NCBI GenBank assembly: GCA_002490665.1
Contig: DKUL01000059.1
Location: forward strand, 1 to 47,704
Length of the DNA: 47,704 bases
Source: Lachnospiraceae bacterium UBA7205
GTDB lineage: Bacteria; Bacillota; Clostridia; Lachnospirales; Lachnospiraceae
Direction: 5' to 3'
Each line of letters starts with the position of its first letter. Position 1 is the stretch's first letter. This document shows, piece by piece, positions 32,781-41,321 of this stretch. Both the position numbers and the translations under genes were made by a program. The notes beneath the pieces were generated by a model. The model was not told the DNA's origin and did no database searches. It saw only the letters and a list, made by a program, of their open reading frames with translations.

Positions 32781-32913
32781 GGATACGCCCCCTTTTTTAC
32801 GATAGAACTGCGCCGCCTGACTTTTTTGTTTCACGGCACGGTTTTAATATTTGTAAATGTTATTGTATGTAAAATTAGTTTATCATGTCATGATAGAATT
32901 ATCAATCTTGGAG

Positions 32914-32940
32914 GAAACTTTTTCCGGCTACACGACAATA
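32914..32940 (+). promoter_or_regulatory. ECF-type promoter candidate before the sigma gene
   Basis: GAAACTTTTT (32914-32923) and CGACAATA (32933-32940) resemble the AAC / CG(A/T)C boxes of extracytoplasmic-function sigma promoters. The 14-base gap between GAAAC and CGAC is shorter than the usual 16. Autoregulation by the sigma factor encoded 80 bases downstream is inferred. Confidence 0.45.
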
Positions 32941-33020
32941 TATAAGTGCAAGGGCAATTCTTTGCAAAGTGCTAAGCCGGTAAAGCACCGAGTTGATAAA
33001 GAAGAAGGAGGATGGCTGCT

Positions 33021-33560
33021 ATGGATAGTGATGAATTCGAGCGGTTTGTCCTGAAGTTCGGAAAAGATATTCTGCGGTTCTGCCGGATGACGGCGGGGGA
33101 CACGGAAAATGGGGACGAACTGTATCAGGACACGATGCTAAAGCTGCTGGAGAAAAGAAAAAGACTGGATTCCGTGCAGAATACGAAGAGTTATGCCTTA
33201 TCCACTTCAATTAATTTGTGGAGAGATAAAAAGAGAAAATACGCAAACAGGATGCGTCTGGTTCCAATTGACAGCATGGACAAAATGTCAGATGAGGGAT
33301 ATGAGATTCCGAATTATGACAATCAGATTTCGCCGGAACACATTGTTCTGCAACAAAGTGAAATAGACATGATTCAGAAATTTGTGGCATTGCTGCCTGA
33401 AAAATACAGAATACCAATCTATTTGTATTATTCGGCGGATATGCAGATAAGCGGGATTTCCGGAATTCTCGGACTGCCGGAAGGCACTGTCAAGAGCCGG
33501 ATGCGCAGAGCTAAGAAATTGTTGAAAGAAAAGTTGGAGGCGATAGGATATGACAGATGA
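33021..33560 (+). CDS. ECF-family RNA polymerase sigma factor
   Basis: A 179-residue alternative sigma factor. Region 2 covers about residues 5-75 (FERFVLKFGKDILRFC, then NGDELYQDTMLKLLEK and SYALSTSINLWRDKKRK). Region 4 covers about 118-175 (FVALLPEKYRIPIYLYYSAD and LPEGTVKSRMRRAKKLLK). ATG 33021 has the ribosome site AAGGAGG at 9 bases; ATG 33012 touches that site and is unlikely. Its 3' end overlaps the DUF4179 gene by 11 bases, the usual coupling of sigma with its anti-sigma factor. Confidence 0.92.
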   Translation: MDSDEFERFVLKFGKDILRFCRMTAGDTENGDELYQDTMLKLLEKRKRLDSVQNTKSYALSTSINLWRDKKRKYANRMRLVPIDSMDKMSDEGYEIPNYDNQISPEHIVLQQSEIDMIQKFVALLPEKYRIPIYLYYSADMQISGISGILGLPEGTVKSRMRRAKKLLKEKLEAIGYDR

Positions 33561-34731
33561 AAAATTGGATGAAATCTTAAAGCAAGCCCTTGCTCCTGAA
33601 ATAGATGACAGAGAAATCAGGATACATAGAAGGAGGAAGAATAAAATGAATAAGTTTGGCAAAATAGGAACAGGTGTTGCTGCGGCAGTGGCTGCTGCGG
33701 TTATTGGCATTGGCGGGCTGGGATACTTTAATCCGGTGCTTGCGGCAAAGATTCCACTGATTGGAAAGATTTTCGAGAAAGTTGAAGAAGATGCCACATA
33801 TTCCGGAGATTATACGGATAAGAAAACTATCCTGACAAATGAGGATTCTGCGGGGAATCTGGATACATCGGATTATACTGTGTCTGACAAGGGAATCACA
33901 CTGACTGCATCAGAAGCTTACTGCGATGGATATTCCATATTCCTTACAGTAAATATTGAATCAGAAGACGCGGATTTTACGCATATTCCGGAACATTATA
34001 CTGGCATGAATGTTGCAGATAACAAAACAGCCGCAGGGTTTTATATCGACGGAAAATGGAGTGTGGATGGGAGTCCGGATGAATGGCTCGAAAATACATT
34101 TGACGGAGAGGTAATCGACAGCCATACATTCGCAGGCATGTTAAAGATAAATCTTGCGGAGAAACATACAGGCAGCGGTGAACTGAAGTTAATTGTAAAT
34201 GGTCTCGGCTATGATGATGACAGCATGCTTGATGGTGAGGAAATATCGGCATCCCACTGGACAGAGGGCAGCTGGAATATTGTCATTCCGTTTGAGGTAA
34301 ACGCAGCAGATGTAAAAACAATTGAAGTGGGCGAGAAAAAAGGAAATATTACGCTTGAAGATGTCGTGGTATCCCCATATCAGGTCATTGTTCATGCCAC
34401 TACACCGGGAGAGCAGCGAGAATTGACAGATAGTATAAGGGAAAAACTGCTTTCAAAAGATCCCGATATGACGGATGCAGAGATGTATGAACTTCTTGGG
34501 GATTCTTATGAACCTTGTTACACCATTTGTTTTAATCAGGATGGGGAGATGCTTTATTCTGATATGGAGCTGGCTGGCTGGGCAGGATTTGCCGTACAGG
34601 GAAAAGAGGTGAAAACCCTGCATGTACTTATTTTTGACAATTTTGACGACTGGCTGCAGATGGAGAAGGAAGGAATGAGCAGCGCCGCCGCGGACAGGGC
34701 TGTCATTGCAAAGGAAATCCATGTAGAGTAA
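33550..34731 (+). CDS. DUF4179 membrane-anchored anti-sigma factor
   Basis: A 393-residue protein. The N-terminal cytoplasmic part of about 35 residues (TDEKLDEILKQALAPEIDD ...) should hold the sigma factor. One membrane segment follows (GTGVAAAVAAAVIGIGGLGY, about 41-60), then the DUF4179 start FNPVLAAKIPLIGKIF and a large extracytoplasmic beta-rich region. Such proteins release the sigma factor upon envelope signals, sometimes after proteolysis. Coupled to the preceding sigma gene by overlapping ATGA-like ends. No second anti-sigma gene follows; instead there are gene remnants. Confidence 0.88.
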   Translation: MTDEKLDEILKQALAPEIDDREIRIHRRRKNKMNKFGKIGTGVAAAVAAAVIGIGGLGYFNPVLAAKIPLIGKIFEKVEEDATYSGDYTDKKTILTNEDSAGNLDTSDYTVSDKGITLTASEAYCDGYSIFLTVNIESEDADFTHIPEHYTGMNVADNKTAAGFYIDGKWSVDGSPDEWLENTFDGEVIDSHTFAGMLKINLAEKHTGSGELKLIVNGLGYDDDSMLDGEEISASHWTEGSWNIVIPFEVNAADVKTIEVGEKKGNITLEDVVVSPYQVIVHATTPGEQRELTDSIREKLLSKDPDMTDAEMYELLGDSYEPCYTICFNQDGEMLYSDMELAGWAGFAVQGKEVKTLHVLIFDNFDDWLQMEKEGMSSAAADRAVIAKEIHVE

Positions 34732-34756
34732 GAAAAGGTTATTCCCTATTCGATTG
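34726..34756 (+). repeat. Degenerate copy of the second hairpin of the dispersed element
   Basis: GAGTA (34726-34730) and TATTC (34747-34751) pair with one G-U and enclose AAGAAAAGGTTATTCCC, followed by GATT. It lines up with CGAGTAG ... AAGGTCGTTCCCCTACTCGATT of the 42372 copy after a small gap. It overlaps the anti-sigma stop codon. The first hairpin is absent. Confidence 0.35.
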
Positions 34757-34879
34757 TTTAAAGCTTTGATGAATAAACGAGACCAAAATCAATCCTCATG
34801 CATCTAATAAGTGTAAGCAATGTAACTATAGAAAAAATTAATTCTATTTCAGCCGCCAACGGCGGCATGGGGGATGATT

Positions 34880-35010
34880 ATGACCAAGGAACAATTAGGC
34901 AGCTTAATAATCGCATCAGAGGACACGATGTACCATGTTGCAAAAACCCTGCTGCGAAGTGATGCAGACTGTACAGACGCCATACAGGAGGCAATCGTCA
35001 AGGCTTTTGC
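34880..35010 (+). pseudogene. N-terminal fragment of an ECF sigma factor gene
   Basis: Behind a hairpin (GCCGCC-AAC-GGCGGC, 34852-34866) and a GGGGGA ribosome site stands MTKEQLGSLIIASEDTMYHV followed by AKTLLRSDADCTDAIQEAIV and KAF, a typical region-2 start of another ECF sigma factor. After about 43 residues homology stops and the frame runs on as basic low-complexity sequence (GRRATVYVFKFRYVRRR). The rest of region 2 and all of region 4 are missing. A deletion joined it to the next fragment. Confidence 0.75.
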
Positions 35011-35117
35011 CGGAAGAAGAGCTACAGTATATGTATTTAAATTTAGATACGTCAGGAGGCGCATACGAATTTGATGAAGCCGCGCTTGAAAACGGTTACG
35101 TGGACATCCGCCAATAG
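35007..35117 (+). pseudogene. C-terminal fragment of an unrecognised gene
   Basis: In the +1 frame relative to the sigma fragment, 36 codons read LPEEELQYMYLNLDTSGGAY and then EFDEAALENGYVDIRQ before TAG 35115-35117. Composition looks protein-like and acidic, and the fragment begins exactly where sigma homology ends, so it is probably the tail of a deleted gene. I do not recognise its family. Confidence 0.4.
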
Positions 35118-35329
35118 ATATGGGATTAAAGGTTGATTATTATTTGCTTGATGCTATTATTTCAGTAGGCTACCGCGTCAATTCCAAGAGAGCGACAGGC
35201 TTTCAGATATGGGCAACAAAGGTATTAAAGGAATACATGATAAAAGGTTTTGTCCTTGATGACGAACGATTAAAGCAGGACAAGACGGCTTTCGGAAAAA
35301 AAGAAAACAGGCGTATTATTGCGTCCTAA
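35111..35329 (+). pseudogene. Internal fragment of a RhuM-family gene
   Basis: About 62 residues match the core of RhuM-type (virulence RhuM) proteins: YYLLDAIISVGYRVNSKRAT, then GFQIWATKVLKEYMIKGFVL and DDERLKQDK. The N-terminal third and the whole C-terminal part are missing; after AFGK the frame continues with nine unrelated residues to TAA. There is no ribosome site before ATG 35120. RhuM genes often travel with restriction systems and genomic islands, so this supports past insertion and loss at this place. Its end overlaps that of merR. Confidence 0.75.
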
Positions 35330-35700
35330 TTATTTTTTGATGTGCGGTCTATTTCCTGTCGGTAAAAGTCAATTTTATCGTCCAGTTTTGCCATGTGTTC
35401 CTGTAATTGTATTATCTGCTCATTTAGGGTTTCCCTATGTGCAGTCAGCATTTCCATTCTCTCACGCAGAGTGGGGTCGCCCTCTGCCCGCAGTTTTGCA
35501 TAATGCTGTATCTCCTTAATCGGCATACCCGTATCTTTCAGACGCTTGATAAATTCAATCCATGCAAGGTCTTTATCCGAATAAGAGCGGCGGTTACTGG
35601 AATTGCGCCCCGGCGTAATTAAGCCCTCATGCTCATAGTATCGCAGGGTATGTATTCCTAAATCTGTCAGCCTTGAAAATTCACCTATGGAGTATTCCAA
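35326..35700 (-). CDS. MerR-family transcriptional regulator
   Basis: A 124-residue activator. The winged helix-turn-helix starts at the N-terminus (YSIGEFSRLTDLGIHTLRYY, then EHEGLITPGRN and RSYSDKDLAWIEFI), and a coiled-coil dimer helix covers about 80-118. There is no Cys-rich metal site, so it probably senses an organic compound or redox stress. It is divergent from the SDR gene; the palindrome TAGAGT-TT-ACTCTA in the shared region is its likely operator. Confidence 0.92.
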   Translation of the reverse strand: MEYSIGEFSRLTDLGIHTLRYYEHEGLITPGRNSSNRRSYSDKDLAWIEFIKRLKDTGMPIKEIQHYAKLRAEGDPTLRERMEMLTAHRETLNEQIIQLQEHMAKLDDKIDFYRQEIDRTSKNN

Positions 35701-35719
35701 AAAATCACTTCCTATCCTC

Positions 35720-35750
35720 TTGACATAGAGTTTACTCTACATTGTATGCT
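35720..35750 (+). promoter_or_regulatory. MerR-type promoter with 19-base spacer
   Basis: TTGACA (35720-35725), 19-base spacer, TATGCT (35745-35750). The palindrome TAGAGT-TT-ACTCTA (35726-35739) fills the spacer. A spacer of 19 with a centred dyad is the classic MerR arrangement, in which the bound activator twists DNA to align the boxes. It drives the SDR gene. Confidence 0.85.
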
Positions 35751-35782
35751 TGCATTATATCAAAGACGAGGAGGTTTTGTAA

Positions 35783-36571
35783 ATGGTTCAAAACACAAAA
35801 AGATACACTGTCATTACAGGGGCAAGTTCCGGCATAGGATACGAAACGGCAAAGGTATTTGCAGGGCGCGGAAGTAATCTGATTTTGATTGCCCGCAGGA
35901 AAGACAGACTGGAAGCGTTGCGGCAGGAAATTTTGACGTTATATCCGACACTTGATGTTGTGCTGAAAGTAACCGATTTATCTGTTCCCCAAAATGTTTT
36001 TGGAGTTTATGAAGATGTAAAATTCTACCCTTTGCAGACATGGATTAACAATGCGGGCTTTGGCAATTATGACAGCGTAAGTCATCAGGACTTGAGGAAA
36101 ATCAGTCAGATGCTGCACTTGAATGTGGAAGCCCTCACTATCCTTTCGTCCTTATTTGTGCGTGATTTTAAGAATACTGAAAAAGCACAGCTTATCAATG
36201 TTTCTTCATGTGGCGGTTATACGATTGTTCCTAATGCGGTGACGTATTGTGCGGCAAAATTTTATGTCAGTGTCTTTACAGAGGGGCTTTCATGGGAACT
36301 AAAAACTGCCCACGCAAAAATGCAGGCAAAGGTATTAGCACCCGCCGCAACAAAAACAGAGTTTGGAAAAGTCGCAAATGATGTAGCAGAATATGACTAT
36401 GGTAAACTGTTTGGCACATATCATACAAGCGCACAGATAGCGGCATTTCTGCTTGAATTATATGACAGTAATAAAGTGGTAGGATTGGTTGACAGGGAAA
36501 ACTTTTCATTCCATTTATGCGAACCACAATTTCAATATGCGGGAAATTCACAGCATAACCAAAGGATGTAA
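35783..36571 (+). CDS. Short-chain dehydrogenase/reductase
   Basis: A 262-residue classical SDR. The NAD(P) motif TGASSGIG is at residues 12-19 and ARRKDRLEAL suggests NADP preference. NNAG lies near 89-92, the catalytic serine in LINVSSCGGY, and YCAAK gives Tyr and Lys of the Y-x3-K pair. The substrate cannot be told; the MerR neighbour suggests a stress-induced reductase for reactive carbonyls or similar compounds. The start follows GAGGAGGTTTT. A hairpin terminator stands 12 bases behind the stop. Confidence 0.9.
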   Translation: MVQNTKRYTVITGASSGIGYETAKVFAGRGSNLILIARRKDRLEALRQEILTLYPTLDVVLKVTDLSVPQNVFGVYEDVKFYPLQTWINNAGFGNYDSVSHQDLRKISQMLHLNVEALTILSSLFVRDFKNTEKAQLINVSSCGGYTIVPNAVTYCAAKFYVSVFTEGLSWELKTAHAKMQAKVLAPAATKTEFGKVANDVAEYDYGKLFGTYHTSAQIAAFLLELYDSNKVVGLVDRENFSFHLCEPQFQYAGNSQHNQRM

Positions 36572-36583
36572 TATGTTCAGATA

Positions 36584-36626
36584 ATTGCCGCACGACGGCA
36601 AAAAGAAAGAAACGTCGTGTCGCAAT
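36584..36626 (+). terminator. Hairpin behind the SDR gene
   Basis: 14-base stem with two mismatches, 36584-36597 with 36613-36626, loop 15 bases, followed by CATATTTTCAT. A moderate terminator. Confidence 0.65.
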
Positions 36627-36694
36627 CATATTTTCATGCCTTGATAATCTTTACGGCGAAATCGGGTATAAAATTGCAACAGTCATTTACAAAC

Positions 36695-36723
36695 TTATCC
36701 GATTATGGTAAATTATTTATAAT
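36695..36723 (+). promoter_or_regulatory. Promoter of metG
   Basis: TTATCC (36695-36700), 17-base spacer, TATAAT (36718-36723). The leader is about 45 bases, too short for a T-box, so no tRNA-sensing leader is present. Confidence 0.65.
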
Positions 36724-36773
36724 TCAATTTTAGTAAACTACAAATATATAAATAAGAAAGGCGATGGCATACA

Positions 36774-38747
36774 ATGCAGAATAAGGGGAAATATTATATT
36801 ACTACGGCGATTGCGTACACATCGGGCAAGCCGCATATTGGGAATAATTACGAAATCGTGCTGGCGGACAGCATCGCGCGCTACAAGAGAAAGGACGGCT
36901 ATGATGTCTTTTTTCAGACCGGTACGGACGAGCACGGACAGAAAATCGAGCTGAAAGCGGCGGAAGCAGGCGTTACGCCAAAGGAGTTTGTGGACAATGT
37001 GGCGGGCGTTATCAGAGGACTCTGCGACATGCTCAATATTGCCTATGACAAATTTATCCGCACGACGGATGACTTTCATGAGAAGCAGGTGCAGAAGATT
37101 TTCAAGCGCCTGTACAATCAGGGCGATATCTATAAGGGGGCATATGAGGGAATGTACTGCACGCCATGCGAATCCTTCTGGACGGAATCGCAGTTAAAAG
37201 ATGGCAAATGCCCAGACTGTGGACGGGAAGTAAAGCCTGCAAAGGAGGAGGCATATTTCTTCAGGATGAGCAAATATGCTGACAGGCTGATAGACCACAT
37301 CAATAAACATCCTGAATTTATCCAGCCAGTTTCCAGAAAAAATGAGATGATGAACAATTTCCTTCTTCCCGGACTGCAGGATTTGTGTGTGTCGCGTACT
37401 TCGTTTAAATGGGGGATTCCGGTAGATTTTGATGACAAGCATGTCGTTTATGTGTGGCTGGACGCACTCTCAAACTATATCACAGGCATCGGATATGATG
37501 CGGACGGAAACAGCACGGAACAGTACAAAAAGCTCTGGCCTGCTGACTTACATCTGATTGGAAAGGACATCATCCGCTTCCATACGATTTACTGGCCGAT
37601 TTTCCTGATGGCGCTCGGCGAGGAGCTGCCGCACCAGATATTTGGTCATCCTTGGCTTTTGCAGAACAATGACAAGATGAGCAAGTCCAAGGGAAATATC
37701 ATGTATGCGGATGACCTTGCGGAATTGTTTGGCGTGGATGCGGTGCGCTATTTCGTGCTTCACGAGATGCCGTTTGAAAATGATGGTTCCATCACATGGG
37801 ATTTGATGGTGGAGCGGTTAAATTCTGATCTTGCGAACACGCTCGGTAATCTTGTGAACAGGACGATTTCCATGAGTAACAAATATTTTGGCGGCGTGGT
37901 AGAGGACAAAGGCGCTGCCGATGCGGTAGATGAGGATTTAAAGGCAGTTATCACAGGGACATACGATAAGGTCGAAGCAAAGATGGATGAACTGCGCGTC
38001 TCTGACGCACTGACAGAGATTTTCAATGTGTTCCGGCGCTGCAATAAATATATTGACGAGACGGAACCATGGGTACTTGCAAAGGATGAGGCGAAGAAGG
38101 ACAGGCTTGCAACCGTCCTGTACAATCTGGTGGAGGGAATTTCGATTGGCGCGGGGCTGCTTGAGCCGTTTATGCCGGAGACCGCACAGCGGATTATGGC
38201 GCAGTTAAACAGTCCGGTTCGTGATTTTGATTCGGTTAAGACCTTTGGTGTCTATGCGTCCGGAACAAAGGTGACAGAGTCTCCGGAAATACTTTTTGCG
38301 CGTCTTGACCCGAAAGAGGTTGATGAAAAAGTGGCGGCAATTGCAGAAAAACAGATAGCGGAGTCCGGCGCAGGGCAGATACCGGAAAGTGACACAGATG
38401 TCATAAATATAGAGCCGAAGGCGGAAATTACGTATGATGATTTTTCAAAAATGCAGTTTCAGGTAGGCGAGATTATTTCCTGTGAGGCAGTGCCGAAATC
38501 AAAGAAGCTGCTGTGCAGCCAGGTGAAAATCGGCTCACAGGTGAAACAGATTGTGTCCGGAATCAAGGCATATTACAGTCCGGAGGAGATGGTCGGCAAG
38601 AAGGTGATGGTACTTGTCAATCTGAAACCGGCAAAGCTTGCGGGCGTATTGTCGGAGGGAATGCTGCTGTGCGCGGAGGATGCCGATGGGAACCTCGCGC
38701 TGATGACGCCGGAGAAGACAATGCCTTCAGGAGCGGAAATAATGTAA
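36774..38747 (+). CDS. metG: Methionyl-tRNA synthetase with C-terminal tRNA-binding domain
   Basis: A 657-residue class I synthetase that charges tRNA-Met. The HIGH-type motif is HIGN (21-24). The zinc knuckle cysteines are C129, C132, C146 and C149 (CTPC ... CPDC), and the KMSKS loop is exactly K301-S305. The C-terminal EMAP/Trbp111-like domain starts near 556 (FQVGEIISCEAVPKSKKLL) and ends with the usual LVNLKPAKLAGVLSEGM block; it dimerises and binds tRNA. Length and motifs are those of the Bacillus/Clostridium type. The HAD gene 76 bases downstream is probably co-transcribed. Confidence 0.96.
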   Translation: MQNKGKYYITTAIAYTSGKPHIGNNYEIVLADSIARYKRKDGYDVFFQTGTDEHGQKIELKAAEAGVTPKEFVDNVAGVIRGLCDMLNIAYDKFIRTTDDFHEKQVQKIFKRLYNQGDIYKGAYEGMYCTPCESFWTESQLKDGKCPDCGREVKPAKEEAYFFRMSKYADRLIDHINKHPEFIQPVSRKNEMMNNFLLPGLQDLCVSRTSFKWGIPVDFDDKHVVYVWLDALSNYITGIGYDADGNSTEQYKKLWPADLHLIGKDIIRFHTIYWPIFLMALGEELPHQIFGHPWLLQNNDKMSKSKGNIMYADDLAELFGVDAVRYFVLHEMPFENDGSITWDLMVERLNSDLANTLGNLVNRTISMSNKYFGGVVEDKGAADAVDEDLKAVITGTYDKVEAKMDELRVSDALTEIFNVFRRCNKYIDETEPWVLAKDEAKKDRLATVLYNLVEGISIGAGLLEPFMPETAQRIMAQLNSPVRDFDSVKTFGVYASGTKVTESPEILFARLDPKEVDEKVAAIAEKQIAESGAGQIPESDTDVINIEPKAEITYDDFSKMQFQVGEIISCEAVPKSKKLLCSQVKIGSQVKQIVSGIKAYYSPEEMVGKKVMVLVNLKPAKLAGVLSEGMLLCAEDADGNLALMTPEKTMPSGAEIM

Positions 38748-38823
38748 TGGAACGGTTGGACAATATCATTTCGGGGTTTTAGAGCATGTATGAAAAATGT
38801 TCTGGAAGCAATAGGAGACTTTG

Positions 38824-39474
38824 ATGAGTAATAATATAGAAGCAATTATATTTGATTTGGATGGAACCATGTGGGACGCGCTCGAGGGCATTGGCAAGAC
38901 ATGGAATCAGGTTGTGGCAAATCATCCGGAGTACAGGAAGGAGCCGATTACTTCCGAGGAGCTGGAGGGCTGCCTTGGGCTTCCGATGACGGATATTGCC
39001 GGCAAGCTGTTTCCGGATACCACGACAGAACAGCAGCAGGCACTGATGGATGAGTGCTGTGCGGTCGAGAATGCCTATCTGAGTGAGCATGGCGGGATTC
39101 TTTACCCGAAGCTTGAGGAGACGCTTGCGGAACTAAAAAAGAAATATAAGCTTTTTGTGGTGAGCAACTGCCAGCAGGGTTATATCGAGAGCTTTATCAA
39201 GGCGCACAAGCTTGCGGCATACTTTGACGATATTGAGTGCTGGGGGAATAATCTGTTCTCAAAGGGCGAGAACAACAAACTCATCATGAAGCGAAACGGC
39301 GTGACAAGGGCGGTCTATGTGGGTGATACCGCAGGCGACGAGGAGTCTGCGAGAATCGCGGGTATTCCGTTTGTTTTTGCAAAATACGGATTTGGCGAGG
39401 CGAAAGCGCCGGACTATGTACTGGAGGAGTTTTCCAGACTTCCGGCGCTTATGGAGAAGATTGGTTCCTTATAA
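38824..39474 (+). CDS. HAD-family phosphatase (Gph/PGP-like)
   Basis: A 216-residue haloacid dehalogenase-type hydrolase. Motif I FDLDGTMWD has nucleophile D11 and acid D13. The cap follows (residues 15-85), then motif II VVSNCQQGY, motif III around a lysine near NKLIMKRNG, and motif IV VGDTAGDEESA. This resembles phosphoglycolate phosphatase-like enzymes that remove damaged or misdirected metabolites. ATG 38824 stands 7 bases after AGGAG; TTG 38821 is only the longest frame. Confidence 0.85.
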   Translation: MSNNIEAIIFDLDGTMWDALEGIGKTWNQVVANHPEYRKEPITSEELEGCLGLPMTDIAGKLFPDTTTEQQQALMDECCAVENAYLSEHGGILYPKLEETLAELKKKYKLFVVSNCQQGYIESFIKAHKLAAYFDDIECWGNNLFSKGENNKLIMKRNGVTRAVYVGDTAGDEESARIAGIPFVFAKYGFGEAKAPDYVLEEFSRLPALMEKIGSL

Positions 39475-39484
39475 TTTGAGCTTA

Positions 39485-39507
39485 GTGTGAAATCAAAGAT
39501 TTCACAC
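39485..39507 (+). other. Perfect short hairpin behind the HAD gene
   Basis: GTGTGAAATC (39485-39494) pairs with GATTTCACAC (39498-39507) around AAA; no T-run directly behind. A second stem GCCTGC/GCAGGC follows (39519-39524 with 39537-39542). Together they may separate the HAD gene from the DUF1703 gene on the mRNA. Confidence 0.5.
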
Positions 39508-39566
39508 GGTAATTTTGTGCCTGCGGTCCAAAGTTTGCAGGCTGTGGAAAGGGCATGGTTATTAAT

Positions 39567-41264
39567 ATGGCATACAGACCATTACCGATAGGAATCAGTG
39601 ATTTCGCTGAAATGATTGAGAAGGAATTTTATTACGTTGACAAGACCCTCATGATTAAGGAGCTGCTGGATAGCAAAGCAAAGGTTACACTTTTCACGCG
39701 TCCGCGCCGGTTTGGCAAGACGCTTAACATGAGTATGCTCAGATACTTTTTTGAGGACGACAGGGATTCCCATGGGAATAAAAGAGACTGGTCGCATGTC
39801 TTTGCAGGATTGAAAATCATGGAGACAGGGGACAAATACCTTGCACACATGGGGCAGTATCCGGTTATCTATCTGACGTTTAAGGATACAAAGAAGGAAA
39901 GTTTTGAGGAGTCATATCAGCAGTTTCAGATGTTGATTGCCGAGGAATACAAAAGGCATGATTTTCTCCTTGAAGATATAGCGCATGAACAGGACAGAGA
40001 GCAATATAGGTCTATTGCATCGAAAAGAGCGACGCAAGTCGAATATCAAAACGCAATCCGTTTCCTCTCTCAGCGCCTTGAAGCATATTATGGCAGGAAG
40101 CCAGTCGTATTGATTGATGAGTATGATGTGCCTTTGGAAAATGCTTTTACAAGGGGCTTTTATAATAAAATGATTGACTTTATCCGGTCATTGTTTGAGA
40201 GTGGGTTAAAGGATAACGGCAGTCTTGCGTTTGCCGTCCTTACAGGATGCCTGCGTGTCTCAAAGGAGAGCATTTTTACCGGAATGAATAACTTAAACAT
40301 TATCTCAATCCGCAATGCAAAATTTGATGAATACTTTGGCTTCAGGGCGGACGAAGTGCAGCAGCTGTGCCATTATTACAACATGGACGATGCGTACCGG
40401 GTTGTCCGGGAATGGTATGATGGGTATACTTTCGGGCAGACGGACATCTATAATCCATGGAGCGTGATACAGTATGTAGATGACGCCCGGGCGAATCCAG
40501 ACTGGCTTCCGATGGCTTACTGGGCAAATACGTCCTCAAACAGTATTGTCAGGACGCTGATTGACCATTCTGATGATGATGGAAAAATGCAGATAGAGGA
40601 ACTGCTGGCAGGGGGGAGTATCAGGGTACAGATACACGAGGACATTACGTATGGCGAGATTTATGACAGCAGCGATAATCTGTGGAATTTTATGTATTTT
40701 ACAGGGTATTTCCGCAAAATAAGTGAGTGGATGGAGGGCTCGTCCATTTATGCCGAGCTTGTCATTCCGAATAAAGAGGTACACTATATTTTTGAACAGA
40801 AAGTGCAGAACTGGTTCCGTGAGCGGATGAAGGGACGCGACATGACACAGCTCTATACGGCGTTTGTCAACAAGGACTGCGCCGCATTGGAAGAACAGAT
40901 AAACGATATATTTGAGGAAACCATCAGCTACATGGATCAGAACGAATACTACTATCATGGAATGGTTGCCGGGCTGCTGACAGGCATCAAGGGCTTCGGG
41001 CTGCGCTCAAACAGGGAGGGCGGCAAAGGGAGAAGCGACCTTTTTGTCAGGCCTGTCCGCAGAAGCCGGGAAGCTTTTGTCATAGAGTTCAGGGTTGCTA
41101 AGGACATTGATGCCATGGATGCCATGGCAGACGAGGCGCTAAAGCAGATTGAAGAAAAACAGTATGACGTGGAGCTGAGAAATGACGGATATAAATATGT
41201 AAGCTGCTATGGCATTGCATTCTGCGGCAAGGAGTGCGCGGTGCATTGCAGGGATAGCGCCTGA
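39567..41264 (+). CDS. DUF1703 AAA-ATPase / PD-(D/E)XK nuclease-like protein, copy 2
   Basis: A 565-residue paralog of the gene at 31197, more distant than a recent duplicate. RPRRFGKT is at residues 45-52, the same place as in copy 1. VVLIDEYDVPLENAF is the Walker B region and WYDGYTFGQTDIYNPWS the lid motif. In the nuclease fold the metal Asp is D491 (RSDLFV), but the second block reads E507-F-R509: the lysine of ExK is Arg here. Start choice is uncertain: ATG 39555 is 1 base from AAAGGG, ATG 39567 gives the usual N-terminus RPLPIGISDF. Confidence 0.87.
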   Translation: MAYRPLPIGISDFAEMIEKEFYYVDKTLMIKELLDSKAKVTLFTRPRRFGKTLNMSMLRYFFEDDRDSHGNKRDWSHVFAGLKIMETGDKYLAHMGQYPVIYLTFKDTKKESFEESYQQFQMLIAEEYKRHDFLLEDIAHEQDREQYRSIASKRATQVEYQNAIRFLSQRLEAYYGRKPVVLIDEYDVPLENAFTRGFYNKMIDFIRSLFESGLKDNGSLAFAVLTGCLRVSKESIFTGMNNLNIISIRNAKFDEYFGFRADEVQQLCHYYNMDDAYRVVREWYDGYTFGQTDIYNPWSVIQYVDDARANPDWLPMAYWANTSSNSIVRTLIDHSDDDGKMQIEELLAGGSIRVQIHEDITYGEIYDSSDNLWNFMYFTGYFRKISEWMEGSSIYAELVIPNKEVHYIFEQKVQNWFRERMKGRDMTQLYTAFVNKDCAALEEQINDIFEETISYMDQNEYYYHGMVAGLLTGIKGFGLRSNREGGKGRSDLFVRPVRRSREAFVIEFRVAKDIDAMDAMADEALKQIEEKQYDVELRNDGYKYVSCYGIAFCGKECAVHCRDSA

Positions 41265-41321
41265 CACATACTGGTAGCTGTGGGGAAATCAAAGCGATAG
41301 AAATATGGGAGGAAAATTGTG

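Noticed and set aside
36627..36773. Possible T-box leader before metG.
   Set aside because: The leader behind the -10 is only about 45 bases and has no T-box sequence or antiterminator stem.
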